From Faecivivens sp964460915 (GTDB lineage: Bacteria > Bacillota > Clostridia > Oscillospirales > Ruminococcaceae): a stretch of 16,160 nucleotides of DNA. The notes under the pieces were generated by a model. That model made no database searches. It saw nothing but the letters and a program-made list of their open reading frames with translations, and was not told where the DNA came from. A program made the position numbers and the translations under genes. The stretch is from contig CAYWRQ010000056.1 of NCBI GenBank assembly GCA_964460915.1, positions 1 to 16,160 of the forward strand. Reading direction: 5' to 3'. Position 1 is the first letter of the stretch, and the number at the start of each line of letters is the position of its first letter. Shown piece after piece: positions 5,700-13,006 of the stretch.

Positions 5700-7529
5700 T
5701 TACCGGACGTGGTCCAGAAGCGCGCATCCAAAGGGCAGCAGGGTAACCGCTCTGGCTTCCTTTATATCGCCCGTCAGCAGATCCTTCCACAGGTCGCTTT
5801 CGTTAATCCAAGCGGTCCTCTCCTGGCCGGAGAAGTTAAACAGCCCCAGTACACATTCCCCGTCGTTCCAGCGCCCGATGCCGAGAACGGCGTCGTCCCA
5901 GGTGTTCAGCGTCCAGACGCTTGCTTCCCCGTCGAATGCGGGATGACTGCGGCGGATTGCTTCCAGCTTTTTCAGGCCGTCAAACAGCCGCTGCTGTACC
6001 GTCCCCGGCTCTTTGCGCAGCTCAGCCTTTTCCCAGTCGAAGTTTCCGCGGTGGATATACCGGCTGTCGTCGGCCTTTTCGGGGTCGAGATGATAGGTAT
6101 AATCGTTTTCCTGGCCGATTTCGTCGCCGGCATAGAGGATGGGCAGGCCGCTTTGGGTCAGCATAAAGGCGTGGAGGGTAAGGTCGCGGCGGATATAGTC
6201 CTCCAGCTGCGGGAGCCGGCATTCTTTCCGCGCGGTTTCAATCCCACAGAGGGAGGCAGTTGTTCCGCACAGCCGGGCATCGCCGGAGGTGGGATCGTCG
6301 TTATACAGCTCGCCCTTGCTGTCGGAACCGTGCCAATGGCCGGTCAAGAAGTCAGACAGGTAGCGCTTATGCGGAACCTGCTGGGTGCCGAACTGCTCCA
6401 TCCAGGGATAATCCAGCCCCCATCCGATGTCGTCGTGGCAGCGGAGGTAGTTTAAGAAGACATACTCCTTGGGCAGCTGGTTAAGGATATCCATCTGCCG
6501 GCGCAGCAGGCGGGTATCCGCCGTGGCGACCGTATGCCAGGTCGTGCACATGGTTGTGACGTTATACAGCATATGACATTCCGGCTTGTCGACCGTTCCG
6601 AAATAGGGGACGACCTTTTCCGGTTCCATGACGACTTCGCCCAGGAGCAGGACGCCGGGGCAGACGATTTCGCAGATCATCCGCATCATCCGGACAATCT
6701 GATGGACCTGCGGCAGGTTGCGGCAGGAGGTGCCCAGCTCCTTCCAGATATAGGGGACGGCGTCGATGCGGATTACGTCGATACCTTTGTTGGCGAGAGC
6801 CAGCATAAAGCCGATCATCTCGTTGAATACGACGGGGTTTCCGTAATTGAGGTCCCATTGGAACGGGTAGAAGTTGGTCATGACCCATTTCTGGGTATCG
6901 GGGAGCCAGGTAAAGCTTCCAGGGGCCGTGGTCGGGAATACCTCCGGGATGGTCTGCTCAAATGCGTCCGGCATGACCCGGTCGGGATAGAAGAAATAGC
7001 GGTCCTGATATTCCTTTTCGCCGGCGCGGGCTCTTTTCGCCCATTCATGATCGTCGCTGGTATGGTTCATGACGAAATCCATGCAGACGCTGATCCCTCT
7101 TCTCCGGCAGGCGTCGGTCAGCTGCTCCAGGGTTTTCATATCCCCCAGCTCCGGCTGCACCTTGGTAAAATCCGATACGGCATATCCGCCGTCGCTCTTC
7201 CCCTTGGGGCTTTCCAGGAACGGCATCAGGTGCAGATAATTTACGCCGCACTCCTGCAGGTAATCCAGCTTTTCCCGTACGCCGGTCAGGTTTTTGGCCC
7301 ACGCTCCGATGTATAAACACATCCCGAGCATCGTGCGGTCGGCGTACCAGCGGGGATGTTCTTCCCGGGCCGCGTCCAATAGCTGCAGGGGTTCGCTGCG
7401 TGCGTCGGCATAACCGCGCAGACTTTCCACCAGCGCGTCGTAGGCGCCCTGGTCGCCGCGGTATAGTTGGAGATATAGCGTACGTAATTCCTGTTCGTGT
7501 TTGGCAAATCGTTGATCAAATTGTGCCAT
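5700..7529 (-). CDS. GH13 amylosucrase-type enzyme (subfamily 4)
   Basis: This 609-residue alpha-amylase-superfamily enzyme acts on alpha-glucosidic bonds, most likely in sucrose: glucosyl transfer to glucan, or hydrolysis. Counting from ATG 7529, the conserved blocks are DFVMNHTSDDHEW (about 151-163), IDVIRIDAVPYIWKELGTSC with nucleophile Asp256, LLLGEVV with acid/base Glu298, and LRCHDDIGW with transition-state Asp366. The segments IWKELGTSCRNLPQ, FQWDLNYGNP and DDSRYIHR closely resemble amylosucrase rather than ordinary amylases or oligo-1,6-glucosidase. No signal peptide is seen, so it acts in the cytoplasm on imported sugar. ATG 7529 is preferred over 7538 because AAAGGA lies 8 nt before it and abuts the other. 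No transporter, fructokinase or phosphorylase is within view. Sucrose hydrolase, rather than polymer synthesis, remains possible. Confidence 0.9.
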   Translation of the reverse strand: MAQFDQRFAKHEQELRTLYLQLYRGDQGAYDALVESLRGYADARSEPLQLLDAAREEHPRWYADRTMLGMCLYIGAWAKNLTGVREKLDYLQECGVNYLHLMPFLESPKGKSDGGYAVSDFTKVQPELGDMKTLEQLTDACRRRGISVCMDFVMNHTSDDHEWAKRARAGEKEYQDRYFFYPDRVMPDAFEQTIPEVFPTTAPGSFTWLPDTQKWVMTNFYPFQWDLNYGNPVVFNEMIGFMLALANKGIDVIRIDAVPYIWKELGTSCRNLPQVHQIVRMMRMICEIVCPGVLLLGEVVMEPEKVVPYFGTVDKPECHMLYNVTTMCTTWHTVATADTRLLRRQMDILNQLPKEYVFLNYLRCHDDIGWGLDYPWMEQFGTQQVPHKRYLSDFLTGHWHGSDSKGELYNDDPTSGDARLCGTTASLCGIETARKECRLPQLEDYIRRDLTLHAFMLTQSGLPILYAGDEIGQENDYTYHLDPEKADDSRYIHRGNFDWEKAELRKEPGTVQQRLFDGLKKLEAIRRSHPAFDGEASVWTLNTWDDAVLGIGRWNDGECVLGLFNFSGQERTAWINESDLWKDLLTGDIKEARAVTLLPFGCALLDHVR

Positions 7530-7606
7530 TTTTTTCATCCTTTCCGGCTATATTTTAAAGACAATCCCTGATGTGCGAAGAAAATTGCTTAAACTTTTTC
7601 TTTTTC

Positions 7607-7635
7607 ATCTTATCATGAATCAAAAGAAAAATCAA
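7607..7635 (-). promoter_or_regulatory. Amylosucrase promoter with candidate operator
   Basis: On the minus strand TTGATT (7630-7635) and TAAGAT (7607-7612) are 17 bp apart. The inverted repeat TTCAT-6 nt-ATGAA (7604-7619) overlaps the -10. This is a plausible place for the LacI regulator to bind, though the arms are short. Confidence 0.5.
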
Positions 7636-7675
7636 TAATAAGGCGGGGCGAACGCAGCATTTCATAACAAAATTT

Positions 7676-7685
7676 CGATATATCG
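7676..7685. promoter_or_regulatory. 10-bp palindrome between divergent promoters
   Basis: CGATATATCG is a perfect palindrome lying midway between the leftward amylosucrase promoter and the rightward LysR promoter in the 312-bp gap 7530-7841. It could be a regulator half-site pair. The rest of the gap, besides the promoters, holds only a short ATCCCTGCC repeat (7733-7741 and 7743-7751). Confidence 0.25.
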
Positions 7686-7764
7686 TTTTCCTGCTAATTC
7701 GTATTCAGATACATCATCAGGATGTCCTTATCATCCCTGCCTATCCCTGCCGGAAAATGACCGA

Positions 7765-7793
7765 TTGTATGTTTTATCGGAATATGATATAAT
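7765..7793 (+). promoter_or_regulatory. LysR-type gene promoter
   Basis: TTGTAT (7765-7770) and TATAAT (7788-7793) are separated by 17 bp. TGA immediately before the -10 gives an extended -10. This is a near-consensus promoter even though the gene it serves is broken. Confidence 0.65.
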
Positions 7794-7841
7794 GGAAAAA
7801 AGATCTTGACGCAAATCTTTCAGGATAGGGTGAGGTGCCGG

Positions 7842-8756
7842 ATGAACACAGACGAACTGCGGGTTTTCTCGACCGTATATACCTGCCATTCTTTTAGCCA
7901 GGCGGCCGAAAAGCTGTATATGACTCCACAAGGGGTATCAAAGGTGATTGTACGCTTGGAGACGGAAATGCAGCTGCGCCTTTTTGAACGCACGACCCAG
8001 GGGATTACTCCGACGGTTTACGCCGCCCGCCTGTATAACCAGGCTTAGGATATCGACTTGATTTTTCAGAAAATAAAGTCGATTGAAAAGACGCCGAACC
8101 TCGATAAAGAGACGCTGAATATTTATTCGACCTACGGCCTTTTACAGGGGATCGGGCTGGATTTCTTTTTGTCTTTTCAGGATAAATATCCCAGCATTAT
8201 CTTAAATGCCGTAGAATTTCCCGACTCGGCCCTAAAGGATGCGTTTATTTCTCATCAAGCCAACCTCGGCTTTGGAACCGGCCCTTTTGACACGGAGTAT
8301 TTTCGCGGGACCTATATTATGACCAACCGTTTTCTGGCGATTATCCCGCTTTTTCATGAGCTTAGCCGGAAGGGCGCGATTTCCTTTCGAGATTTAACCG
8401 ATGTGCCCTTGGCGATCAAAGGGAAGGAATACCAGGTTTTCAGCGCCAATATTGCCAACTATACCAAAGAAGGGATTTATCCCAACATTGCGTTGGAGAC
8501 TTCCGAAAATACATGAATTGTTGAATTTGCCCTGCGGGGGCGCGGAGTTGGCATCCTGTTGGACGATCAGGTCAAGCAGCCGATTTTTCAGAATTATACG
8601 GATCGAAAAAAGGTGGTGATCAAGGAAATTGTCGACCCGGAATTCAAAAGGGATGTCTATTTTTTGGAGGCACGGAAAAACGAACTGACCGCAGCCGAAA
8701 AGAAATTTAAAGAGCATTTTATGGCGTTTCTTTCCGCTTATCGGAACCGGAAATAA
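7842..8756 (+). pseudogene. LysR-family regulator interrupted by two in-frame stops
   Basis: A single frame from ATG 7842 to TAA 8754-8756 spells a full-length LysR-type regulator (304 residue positions, normal for the family). TAG at 8046-8048 (codon 69) and TGA at 8514-8516 (codon 225) interrupt it. There is no frameshift. Residues 1-60 carry the winged helix-turn-helix (FSQAAEKLYMTPQGVSKVI, LRLFERTTQG). The remainder reads as the substrate-binding domain, ending LSAYRNRK. Both stops are one C-to-T change from a sense codon (CAG and CGA), consistent with recent nonsense decay. TAG and TGA end other genes here, so recoding is unlikely. A 68-residue DNA-binding-domain-only peptide could still be made from GAGGTG ahead of the ATG. 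The normal target is unknown; the divergent amylosucrase gene is a candidate. Confidence 0.85.
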
Positions 8757-8791
8757 TCAGATAGGCTCCCTCTTTGGGCAGCGCGCCTGCT

Positions 8792-9109
8792 TTATTCCTT
8801 TGGCATCCACCGGCAGCGGGACAGATCGACTGTGCCGTCTTCCCGAAAAAGGACGCCCTCCCTTTCCAGCAGTATGCGCTGCGTCCCGGGAGCGTAGGTG
8901 TCAAAGGCGGGTTTTGTCCGGCCCAAACGATCGACGACCCTGTGGCAGGGGACACCGCTCCCCGCCGGGCAGGAGGCCATTGCGTAGCCCACAATCCGCG
9001 CCCCGCGGGGAATCCCGGCCAGCAGGGCGATCTGGCCGTAGGTCGCGACTTTTCCTTTGGGGATGCGGCGGGTAACCGCGTAGATCTTTGAAAAAACTGC
9101 TCCGCTCAT
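8792..9109 (-). CDS. MGMT-family DNA alkyltransferase (single-domain, Ogt/Ada C-terminal type)
   Basis: This 105-residue protein consists only of the DNA-binding and active-site domain of O6-alkylguanine-DNA alkyltransferases. It has GKVATYGQIA (19-28), the helix and Arg-finger region GARIVGYAM (36-44) and the active-site motif PCHRVV with Cys55. The Cys is present, which argues against the Trp-containing alkyltransferase-like (Atl) proteins. Normal Ogt/Ada enzymes have an additional N-terminal domain that is absent here, so substrate range and activity are uncertain. ATG 9109 has GGAGG 5 nt upstream. ATG 9121 (four residues longer) also has a GGAG site and cannot be excluded. The gene lies just beyond the terminator of the M20 gene. 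Confidence 0.87.
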   Translation of the reverse strand: MSGAVFSKIYAVTRRIPKGKVATYGQIALLAGIPRGARIVGYAMASCPAGSGVPCHRVVDRLGRTKPAFDTYAPGTQRILLEREGVLFREDGTVDLSRCRWMPKE

Positions 9110-9134
9110 CTTTCCCTCCATCTTCTCTCCATCA

Positions 9135-9162
9135 AAAAAGCCCAGTTTATACCGGGCTTTTT
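9135..9162. terminator. Intrinsic terminator after the M20 operon
   Basis: AAAAAGCCC (9135-9143) pairs exactly with GGGCTTTTT (9154-9162) around a 10-nt loop. For leftward transcripts from the amidohydrolase gene (stop at 9209), the A-run gives a terminal U-run. It sits only about 14-26 nt upstream of the two candidate starts of the alkyltransferase gene. Confidence 0.8.
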
Positions 9163-9208
9163 GTCGTTTTATCGGGCGTGCTGGAAAACCTGTTGATTTT
9201 CCTTCGGA

Positions 9209-10561
9209 TTAACCCTTGTCCGGATAGGTTTCTTTCCGGTCCATCTCCTCCATAAACCGGAAATAGTCTTCCTTGCTCATAACGGGCGTAAACTGGGCAA
9301 TGGTCTTGCCTGCTTCGGCAGCCCCATCTTTGAGCAGGCGGTAAGCTATCAACGCAAAGATCTTTGCCGGTTCCACATAGGCCAGCTGTTCATCGGTTAC
9401 CCGGACATTGGAGTTGTGCAGCTCTCCCGTGTATCCGCCGGTGCGGAACTGGTACAGAGGAAGGATGGAAGAAACCTCGCCGAAATCGGTCGATCCGGCT
9501 TCATGGTAGTCGCTGTTCCGGTAGGCCACCGGGTATTCCGTGCCGCACTCCTTTTCATATGCGGACAGATCCTCCAAGACCTCGCTCATCAGTTCCGGGT
9601 GCTCCAGCGGAACGGTGGGCAGATAGCCGGGAACCGTGATAATTTCCGCCTGGCAGCCAAGCCCCATCGCCCCGGCGCGGATTGCCCGGTCGTATTTTTC
9701 GCCGGCATCCTTCATGGCGCGGATATTTTTCCCCCGCACCGAGCTTTCCAGGCAGGTTTCCTCGGCGATGACGTTGATGGCGGTTCCGGCGCGGGGAAGG
9801 TAGCTGTGGATGCGGACGCTGTCCTCATCCCGGAAGGTTTCCCGCTGCAGATCAATGGCGTGCATCGCAAGGACGGCCGCGTTTAGGGCGTCTATGCCCA
9901 GGTGGGGCGAACCGGCGGCATGGGCGGATTTCCCGCGGAAGGTGACAATCTTGTTGACAAAGCCGTTGGTCGTATTGTTGGCTAGGGCGTATCCGGGGAC
10001 GTCCGGCGCGATATGGTGGCCGATGGCAATCGAGATATCGTCAAAGGCGCCGATCCGGATCAGCTCGCTTTTCCCGCCGCCGTACCGGATAATCCTCTGT
10101 TCCATCAGGCCGTTTTTGAATTCGGTGTCGACAAATTCCTCCGACGGGACCGCCATAAAAGCGACATTCCCGTCCAGCGCGTCCCGGATTTCCGGATCAC
10201 ACAGGGCGATTGCCGCCCCCAGCATCCCGGCGATCTGGGCATTATGGCCGCAGCAGTGGGAGGCGCCGGTCTCCGGGTTCGCATCCGGATGGGCGGGGAT
10301 CGGAAGGGCGTCCAGCTCGCCGATCACGGCGACAACCGGCTGGTTGTCCTGTTTTTCTTTTAGATAGCCTTTGACCCCGGTGACGGCCAGCCCGGTCTGG
10401 GCGGAAATGCCGAGCTGTTCCAGCTTGCGGCGGACGATTTCGGCGGTACGGTACTCTTTATAACCCATTTCCGCGTGGGTGAAAATGTCCCGTCCGAGCT
10501 GGGTAATCTCCTCCCGGTGGTTTTCAATGATGGCGAGAATTTTTTGCTCGATTTTATCCAT
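9209..10561 (-). CDS. M20-family metallo-amidohydrolase / peptidase
   Basis: This 450-residue cytoplasmic metal-dependent hydrolase is of the M20 type (aminoacylase, carboxypeptidase or p-aminobenzoyl-glutamate hydrolase relatives). Metal-site signatures are GELDALP with Asp84, CCGHN with His106, the catalytic pair Glu141/Glu142 (PSEEF) and GHHIAP (181-186). The dimerisation-domain motif GKSAHAAGSPH (210-220) and a late His in ELHNSNVRV are also present. The substrate is probably an N-acylated or glutamyl amino acid, or a dipeptide; sequence alone does not decide. ATG 10561 has AAAGGA 8 nt upstream. The gene follows the ureohydrolase by 34 bp, so both are probably one operon, and a terminator follows at 9135-9162. 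The pairing suggests nitrogen scavenging from amino-acid derivatives. Confidence 0.88.
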   Translation of the reverse strand: MDKIEQKILAIIENHREEITQLGRDIFTHAEMGYKEYRTAEIVRRKLEQLGISAQTGLAVTGVKGYLKEKQDNQPVVAVIGELDALPIPAHPDANPETGASHCCGHNAQIAGMLGAAIALCDPEIRDALDGNVAFMAVPSEEFVDTEFKNGLMEQRIIRYGGGKSELIRIGAFDDISIAIGHHIAPDVPGYALANNTTNGFVNKIVTFRGKSAHAAGSPHLGIDALNAAVLAMHAIDLQRETFRDEDSVRIHSYLPRAGTAINVIAEETCLESSVRGKNIRAMKDAGEKYDRAIRAGAMGLGCQAEIITVPGYLPTVPLEHPELMSEVLEDLSAYEKECGTEYPVAYRNSDYHEAGSTDFGEVSSILPLYQFRTGGYTGELHNSNVRVTDEQLAYVEPAKIFALIAYRLLKDGAAEAGKTIAQFTPVMSKEDYFRFMEEMDRKETYPDKG

Positions 10562-10595
10562 GGTGCACGTCCTTTCTGATATTTTCCTGCGATTT

Positions 10596-11339
10596 TTATC
10601 CTTTCCAGGCCTCCAGCCCGGCGCCGATTACCCGCATACCGTTGAGATAGGTAATATCTCCGCCGTCGGCATACTTGTCAAAATCGACGCAGAAACAGGC
10701 AAAAGCGGCGACCTTCCCGGTTTCCATAACAATTCGGATATTTTCCATGACCTTGGAGATGCCGTGTCCGCCCGGTTCCCGGCGGAAGTAGGCAGGGACG
10801 CAGGCGCTGTTTAGAATATCGACGTCGACCATCAAAAAGATCGCGTCGGCCTTTTCCGACAGGGCATCGACCCTTTTCTTCCAGCAGGCGGAGTCTTCGA
10901 ATTCTTCCTCCGTTACTCTGGGAATCCCGGCCCGTTTTAGGTTGGCAAGCCCCTCCGGCCCGGTGCGGCGGCCGTCGCCCACAAGGACCTGTTCGCCTGA
11001 GCAGGGGCGTTCCAGCCTGCAATACGTTTTTCGCCAGCTTTCCATCGTCTGCCCGGCAATGGTGGAAAGAGGGAACCCGACAAAGCGGAGATCGCCGTGC
11101 TGGGATTCTTCGACGATGACGTTGTCGCAGTGGGCGTCGATCCAGACTACGCAGATTTTTTGATCCTGGCCGAGGGCCTGCTGTAGGCCGCCGGCAATGG
11201 CCGGGGCAAAAGCGCAGTATCCGGAAGAGATGAGCACCTTTTTGTTTTCAGTTACCGCCCTTTGACATTCTGCGGCAAAATGGAGCGGGATAGCCTGATA
11301 CGGCTCCAAATCGGGATAGGGGCTTCCGTCGATAGTCAC
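10596..11339 (-). CDS. Arginase/agmatinase-family (ureohydrolase) protein, main body after a frameshift
   Basis: This 247-residue reading frame holds most of a ureohydrolase fold. The Mn-ligand motifs DAHCD (68-72) and DVDIL (172-176) are present. The first ligand motif, GGDH in classic arginases, is replaced by SSGYC (about 38-42), so one metal ligand is missing or changed, as in divergent arginase-family proteins. The GTG at 11339 has no good ribosome site. The frame continues upstream as YEI-V-TIDGS, which matches onto the separate N-terminal frame 11336-11521 after a one-base slip. The intact gene would encode about 308 residues, the normal family length. Whether a stable protein is made depends on the frameshift or on GTGA coupling. 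The substrate is unknown; a guanidino compound is the family expectation. Confidence 0.75.
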   Translation of the reverse strand: MTIDGSPYPDLEPYQAIPLHFAAECQRAVTENKKVLISSGYCAFAPAIAGGLQQALGQDQKICVVWIDAHCDNVIVEESQHGDLRFVGFPLSTIAGQTMESWRKTYCRLERPCSGEQVLVGDGRRTGPEGLANLKRAGIPRVTEEEFEDSACWKKRVDALSEKADAIFLMVDVDILNSACVPAYFRREPGGHGISKVMENIRIVMETGKVAAFACFCVDFDKYADGGDITYLNGMRVIGAGLEAWKG

Positions 11340-11521
11340 AATCTCATAGGGAAGCCCGCCTTGCCGTATACTCCGCAGAGACGGTAATCCTCCAGCGCCC
11401 GCCGGCCTGCGGAAAAGCCTTTCCGCGTTGAAACGGCGTGCAGCGGCTCCAGTGTATCAACCTTCCACCCGGCATACAGATAGGGATATTCCAGGACAAC
11501 CAGGCCTTGCCGTGTATTCAT
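11336..11521 (-). pseudogene. N-terminal fragment of the ureohydrolase gene (frameshifted)
   Basis: This 61-residue frame starts at ATG 11521 with a clear AAAGGA site 9 nt upstream. It reads LVVLEYPYLYAGW, the first strand of an arginase fold, and ends in GFP-MRL-stop. Its TGA overlaps the GTG of the main frame (GTGA at 11336-11339). Slipping back one base at CCT (11348-11350) would continue as Y-E-I-V-T-I-D-G-S into the main body. It is therefore the true N-terminus, not a separate gene. A one-base deletion or a sequencing error is the simplest cause. Confidence 0.75.
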
Positions 11522-11569
11522 AAAACAACATCCTTTCCAATGAAAAATCGGGGCATAGCGCTTATCTTT

Positions 11570-11578
11570 ATCTTAGCA
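11570..11578 (-). promoter_or_regulatory. Extended -10 of the ureohydrolase-M20 operon
   Basis: On the minus strand TGCTAAGAT forms an extended -10, about 49 nt before the ATG at 11521. The -35 position (CTCGAT at 17 bp) is poor, which an extended -10 can offset. Confidence 0.4.
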
Positions 11579-11634
11579 TATATTTTTCATGGATCGAGAC
11601 AATTTGTCGTTCCGGCCCTGAACTGTTTTTTTCC

Positions 11635-11663
11635 TTTACTTCCGGTCGGAAAAAGGGTATAAT
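11635..11663 (+). promoter_or_regulatory. Promoter of the cysteine desulfidase gene
   Basis: TTTACT (11635-11640) and TATAAT (11658-11663) are separated by 17 bp. A start near 11670 leaves a leader of about 45 nt before ATG 11715. Confidence 0.65.
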
Positions 11664-11714
11664 ACACTTACGTTTAGGCAGGGAAGCGCGAGAATCAAAG
11701 GGTGCGGTGAGAAT

Positions 11715-12995
11715 ATGGAAAAGCATGACAAAATGTACCGGCAGTATACGGAAATCCTGAAAAAAGAACTGGTTCCGGCGATGGGCTGTACGGAACCGAT
11801 TGCGGTGGCGTACTGTGCGGCAAAGGCCCGCAGCCTGCTGGGAAGGATCCCCAGTAAAGTTTCGGTGGAGGCCAGCGGGAATATCATCAAAAACGTAAAA
11901 AGCGTCATTGTCCCCCATACGGGCGGCGCCAAGGGATTGGAGTCGGCCGCCGGCATTGGGGTTGTCGCCGGGCGGGAGGATTTAAAGCTGGAGGTCCTTT
12001 CCAAGGTTACGGAAGAAGAAAAGGTCCGTTTTGCCCGATGGATGGAAACGGCCGGCATTACACTCCGTCAGGCGGACGACGGACGGCTGCTCAGCATCAC
12101 CGTCCGGGTGGAGGATGGTACACACTCGGCCGCCGCGAAGATTGCCGATACCCATGACCAGATTGTCTATCTGGAAAAGGATGGGGAGGTTTTGCTGGAT
12201 CTTCCGCTGCCGGATGCCCAGACGGCGGAAAAGCCCGGATATGAGGTGCTGACGGTCGAGGGGATCTGCCGGTACGCGGAGATTGCCGACCTCGAGGACG
12301 TACGGGAAACCCTGGACCGGCAGATCGCCTATAACACCGCAATTGCGGACGAGGGGCTGCGGGGGAATTACGGCGCCAATATCGGGAAGGTGCTGCTGCA
12401 AAACGAAGGGGACGGCGTCAGGACCCGCGCCAAGGCGAGGGCGGCCGCCGGTTCGGATGCCCGGATGAACGGCTGTGAGCTGCCGGTCGTGATCAATTCC
12501 GGTTCCGGCAATCAGGGCATGACGGCGTCGCTGCCGGTGCTGGAGTACGCGGCTTATCTACATTCGGATCCGGATACGGTTTACCGTGCGCTGCTCGTTT
12601 CCAATCTGCTGGCGATCCATATCAAAACCGGCATCGGCTGCCTGTCGGCCTACTGCGGCGCGGTTTCGGCCGGTGCGGCGGCGGGCGCGGGGATTGCCTG
12701 GCTGCAGGGCAGTCGTTTTACCGAAGTCGCCCATACGGTCGTCAACGCGCTGGCGGTTACGTCCGGCATCGTCTGCGACGGGGCGAAAGCGTCCTGCGCC
12801 GCTAAGATTGCGATTGCGGTCGACGCGGGCCTGTTGGGCTATGAGATGTATAAGATGGGCCAGCAGTTTTACGGCGGCGACGGCATCGTCTCGCTGGGCG
12901 TGGAAAATACGATTCATAATATCTGCCGCCTGGGCCATGACGGGATGAAGGAAACCGACCGGGAGATCCTCGACATTATGACCTGCGTGGACTGA
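11715..12995 (+). CDS. cyuA: L-cysteine desulfidase / UPF0597 family (CyuA, YhaM-like)
   Basis: This 426-residue protein matches the UPF0597 family, which contains L-cysteine desulfidase (CdsB of methanogens, CyuA of E. coli). The reaction is L-cysteine to pyruvate, ammonia and sulfide. Diagnostic parts are the N-terminal PAMGCTEPIA with Cys25, the central VINSGSGNQGM, and the cysteine-bearing GIGCLSAYCGAVSAGAAAGAG segment. A later Cys in SGIVCDGAKASC could help ligate an oxygen-labile Fe-S cluster. Iron-sulfur L-serine dehydratase alpha chains share part of this signature, so serine as substrate cannot be ruled out. ATG 11715 follows a weak GGTGAG site. The gene is divergent from the ureohydrolase-M20 operon across 193 bp and ends 11 bp from the convergent deformylase stop, with no obvious terminator between them. 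Confidence 0.85.
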   Translation: MEKHDKMYRQYTEILKKELVPAMGCTEPIAVAYCAAKARSLLGRIPSKVSVEASGNIIKNVKSVIVPHTGGAKGLESAAGIGVVAGREDLKLEVLSKVTEEEKVRFARWMETAGITLRQADDGRLLSITVRVEDGTHSAAAKIADTHDQIVYLEKDGEVLLDLPLPDAQTAEKPGYEVLTVEGICRYAEIADLEDVRETLDRQIAYNTAIADEGLRGNYGANIGKVLLQNEGDGVRTRAKARAAAGSDARMNGCELPVVINSGSGNQGMTASLPVLEYAAYLHSDPDTVYRALLVSNLLAIHIKTGIGCLSAYCGAVSAGAAAGAGIAWLQGSRFTEVAHTVVNALAVTSGIVCDGAKASCAAKIAIAVDAGLLGYEMYKMGQQFYGGDGIVSLGVENTIHNICRLGHDGMKETDREILDIMTCVD

Positions 12996-13006
12996 GAGCG
13001 GCCGCT

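Noticed and set aside
5355..6455. Long rightward open frame of 366 codons opposite the LacI and amylosucrase genes
   Set aside because: It runs antisense across two well-supported genes and the terminator between them, shows no family motif and has no ribosome site; it is a GC-driven shadow frame.
8046..8516. TAG or TGA recoding (pyrrolysine or selenocysteine) in the LysR gene
   Set aside because: LysR regulators are not known to use either residue, no SECIS-like hairpin was evident after the TGA, and TAG and TGA serve as ordinary stops in neighbouring genes.
11336..11350. Programmed -1 ribosomal frameshift in the ureohydrolase gene
   Set aside because: The junction CTTCCCTAT does not form an in-frame X-XXY-YYZ slippery heptamer and no clear downstream pseudoknot was seen; a simple deletion fits better.
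12997..13006. AGCGGCCGCT palindrome between cyuA and the deformylase as a terminator
   Set aside because: It has no loop and no T-run on either side, so it cannot form a useful terminator hairpin; it is probably chance in GC-rich DNA.
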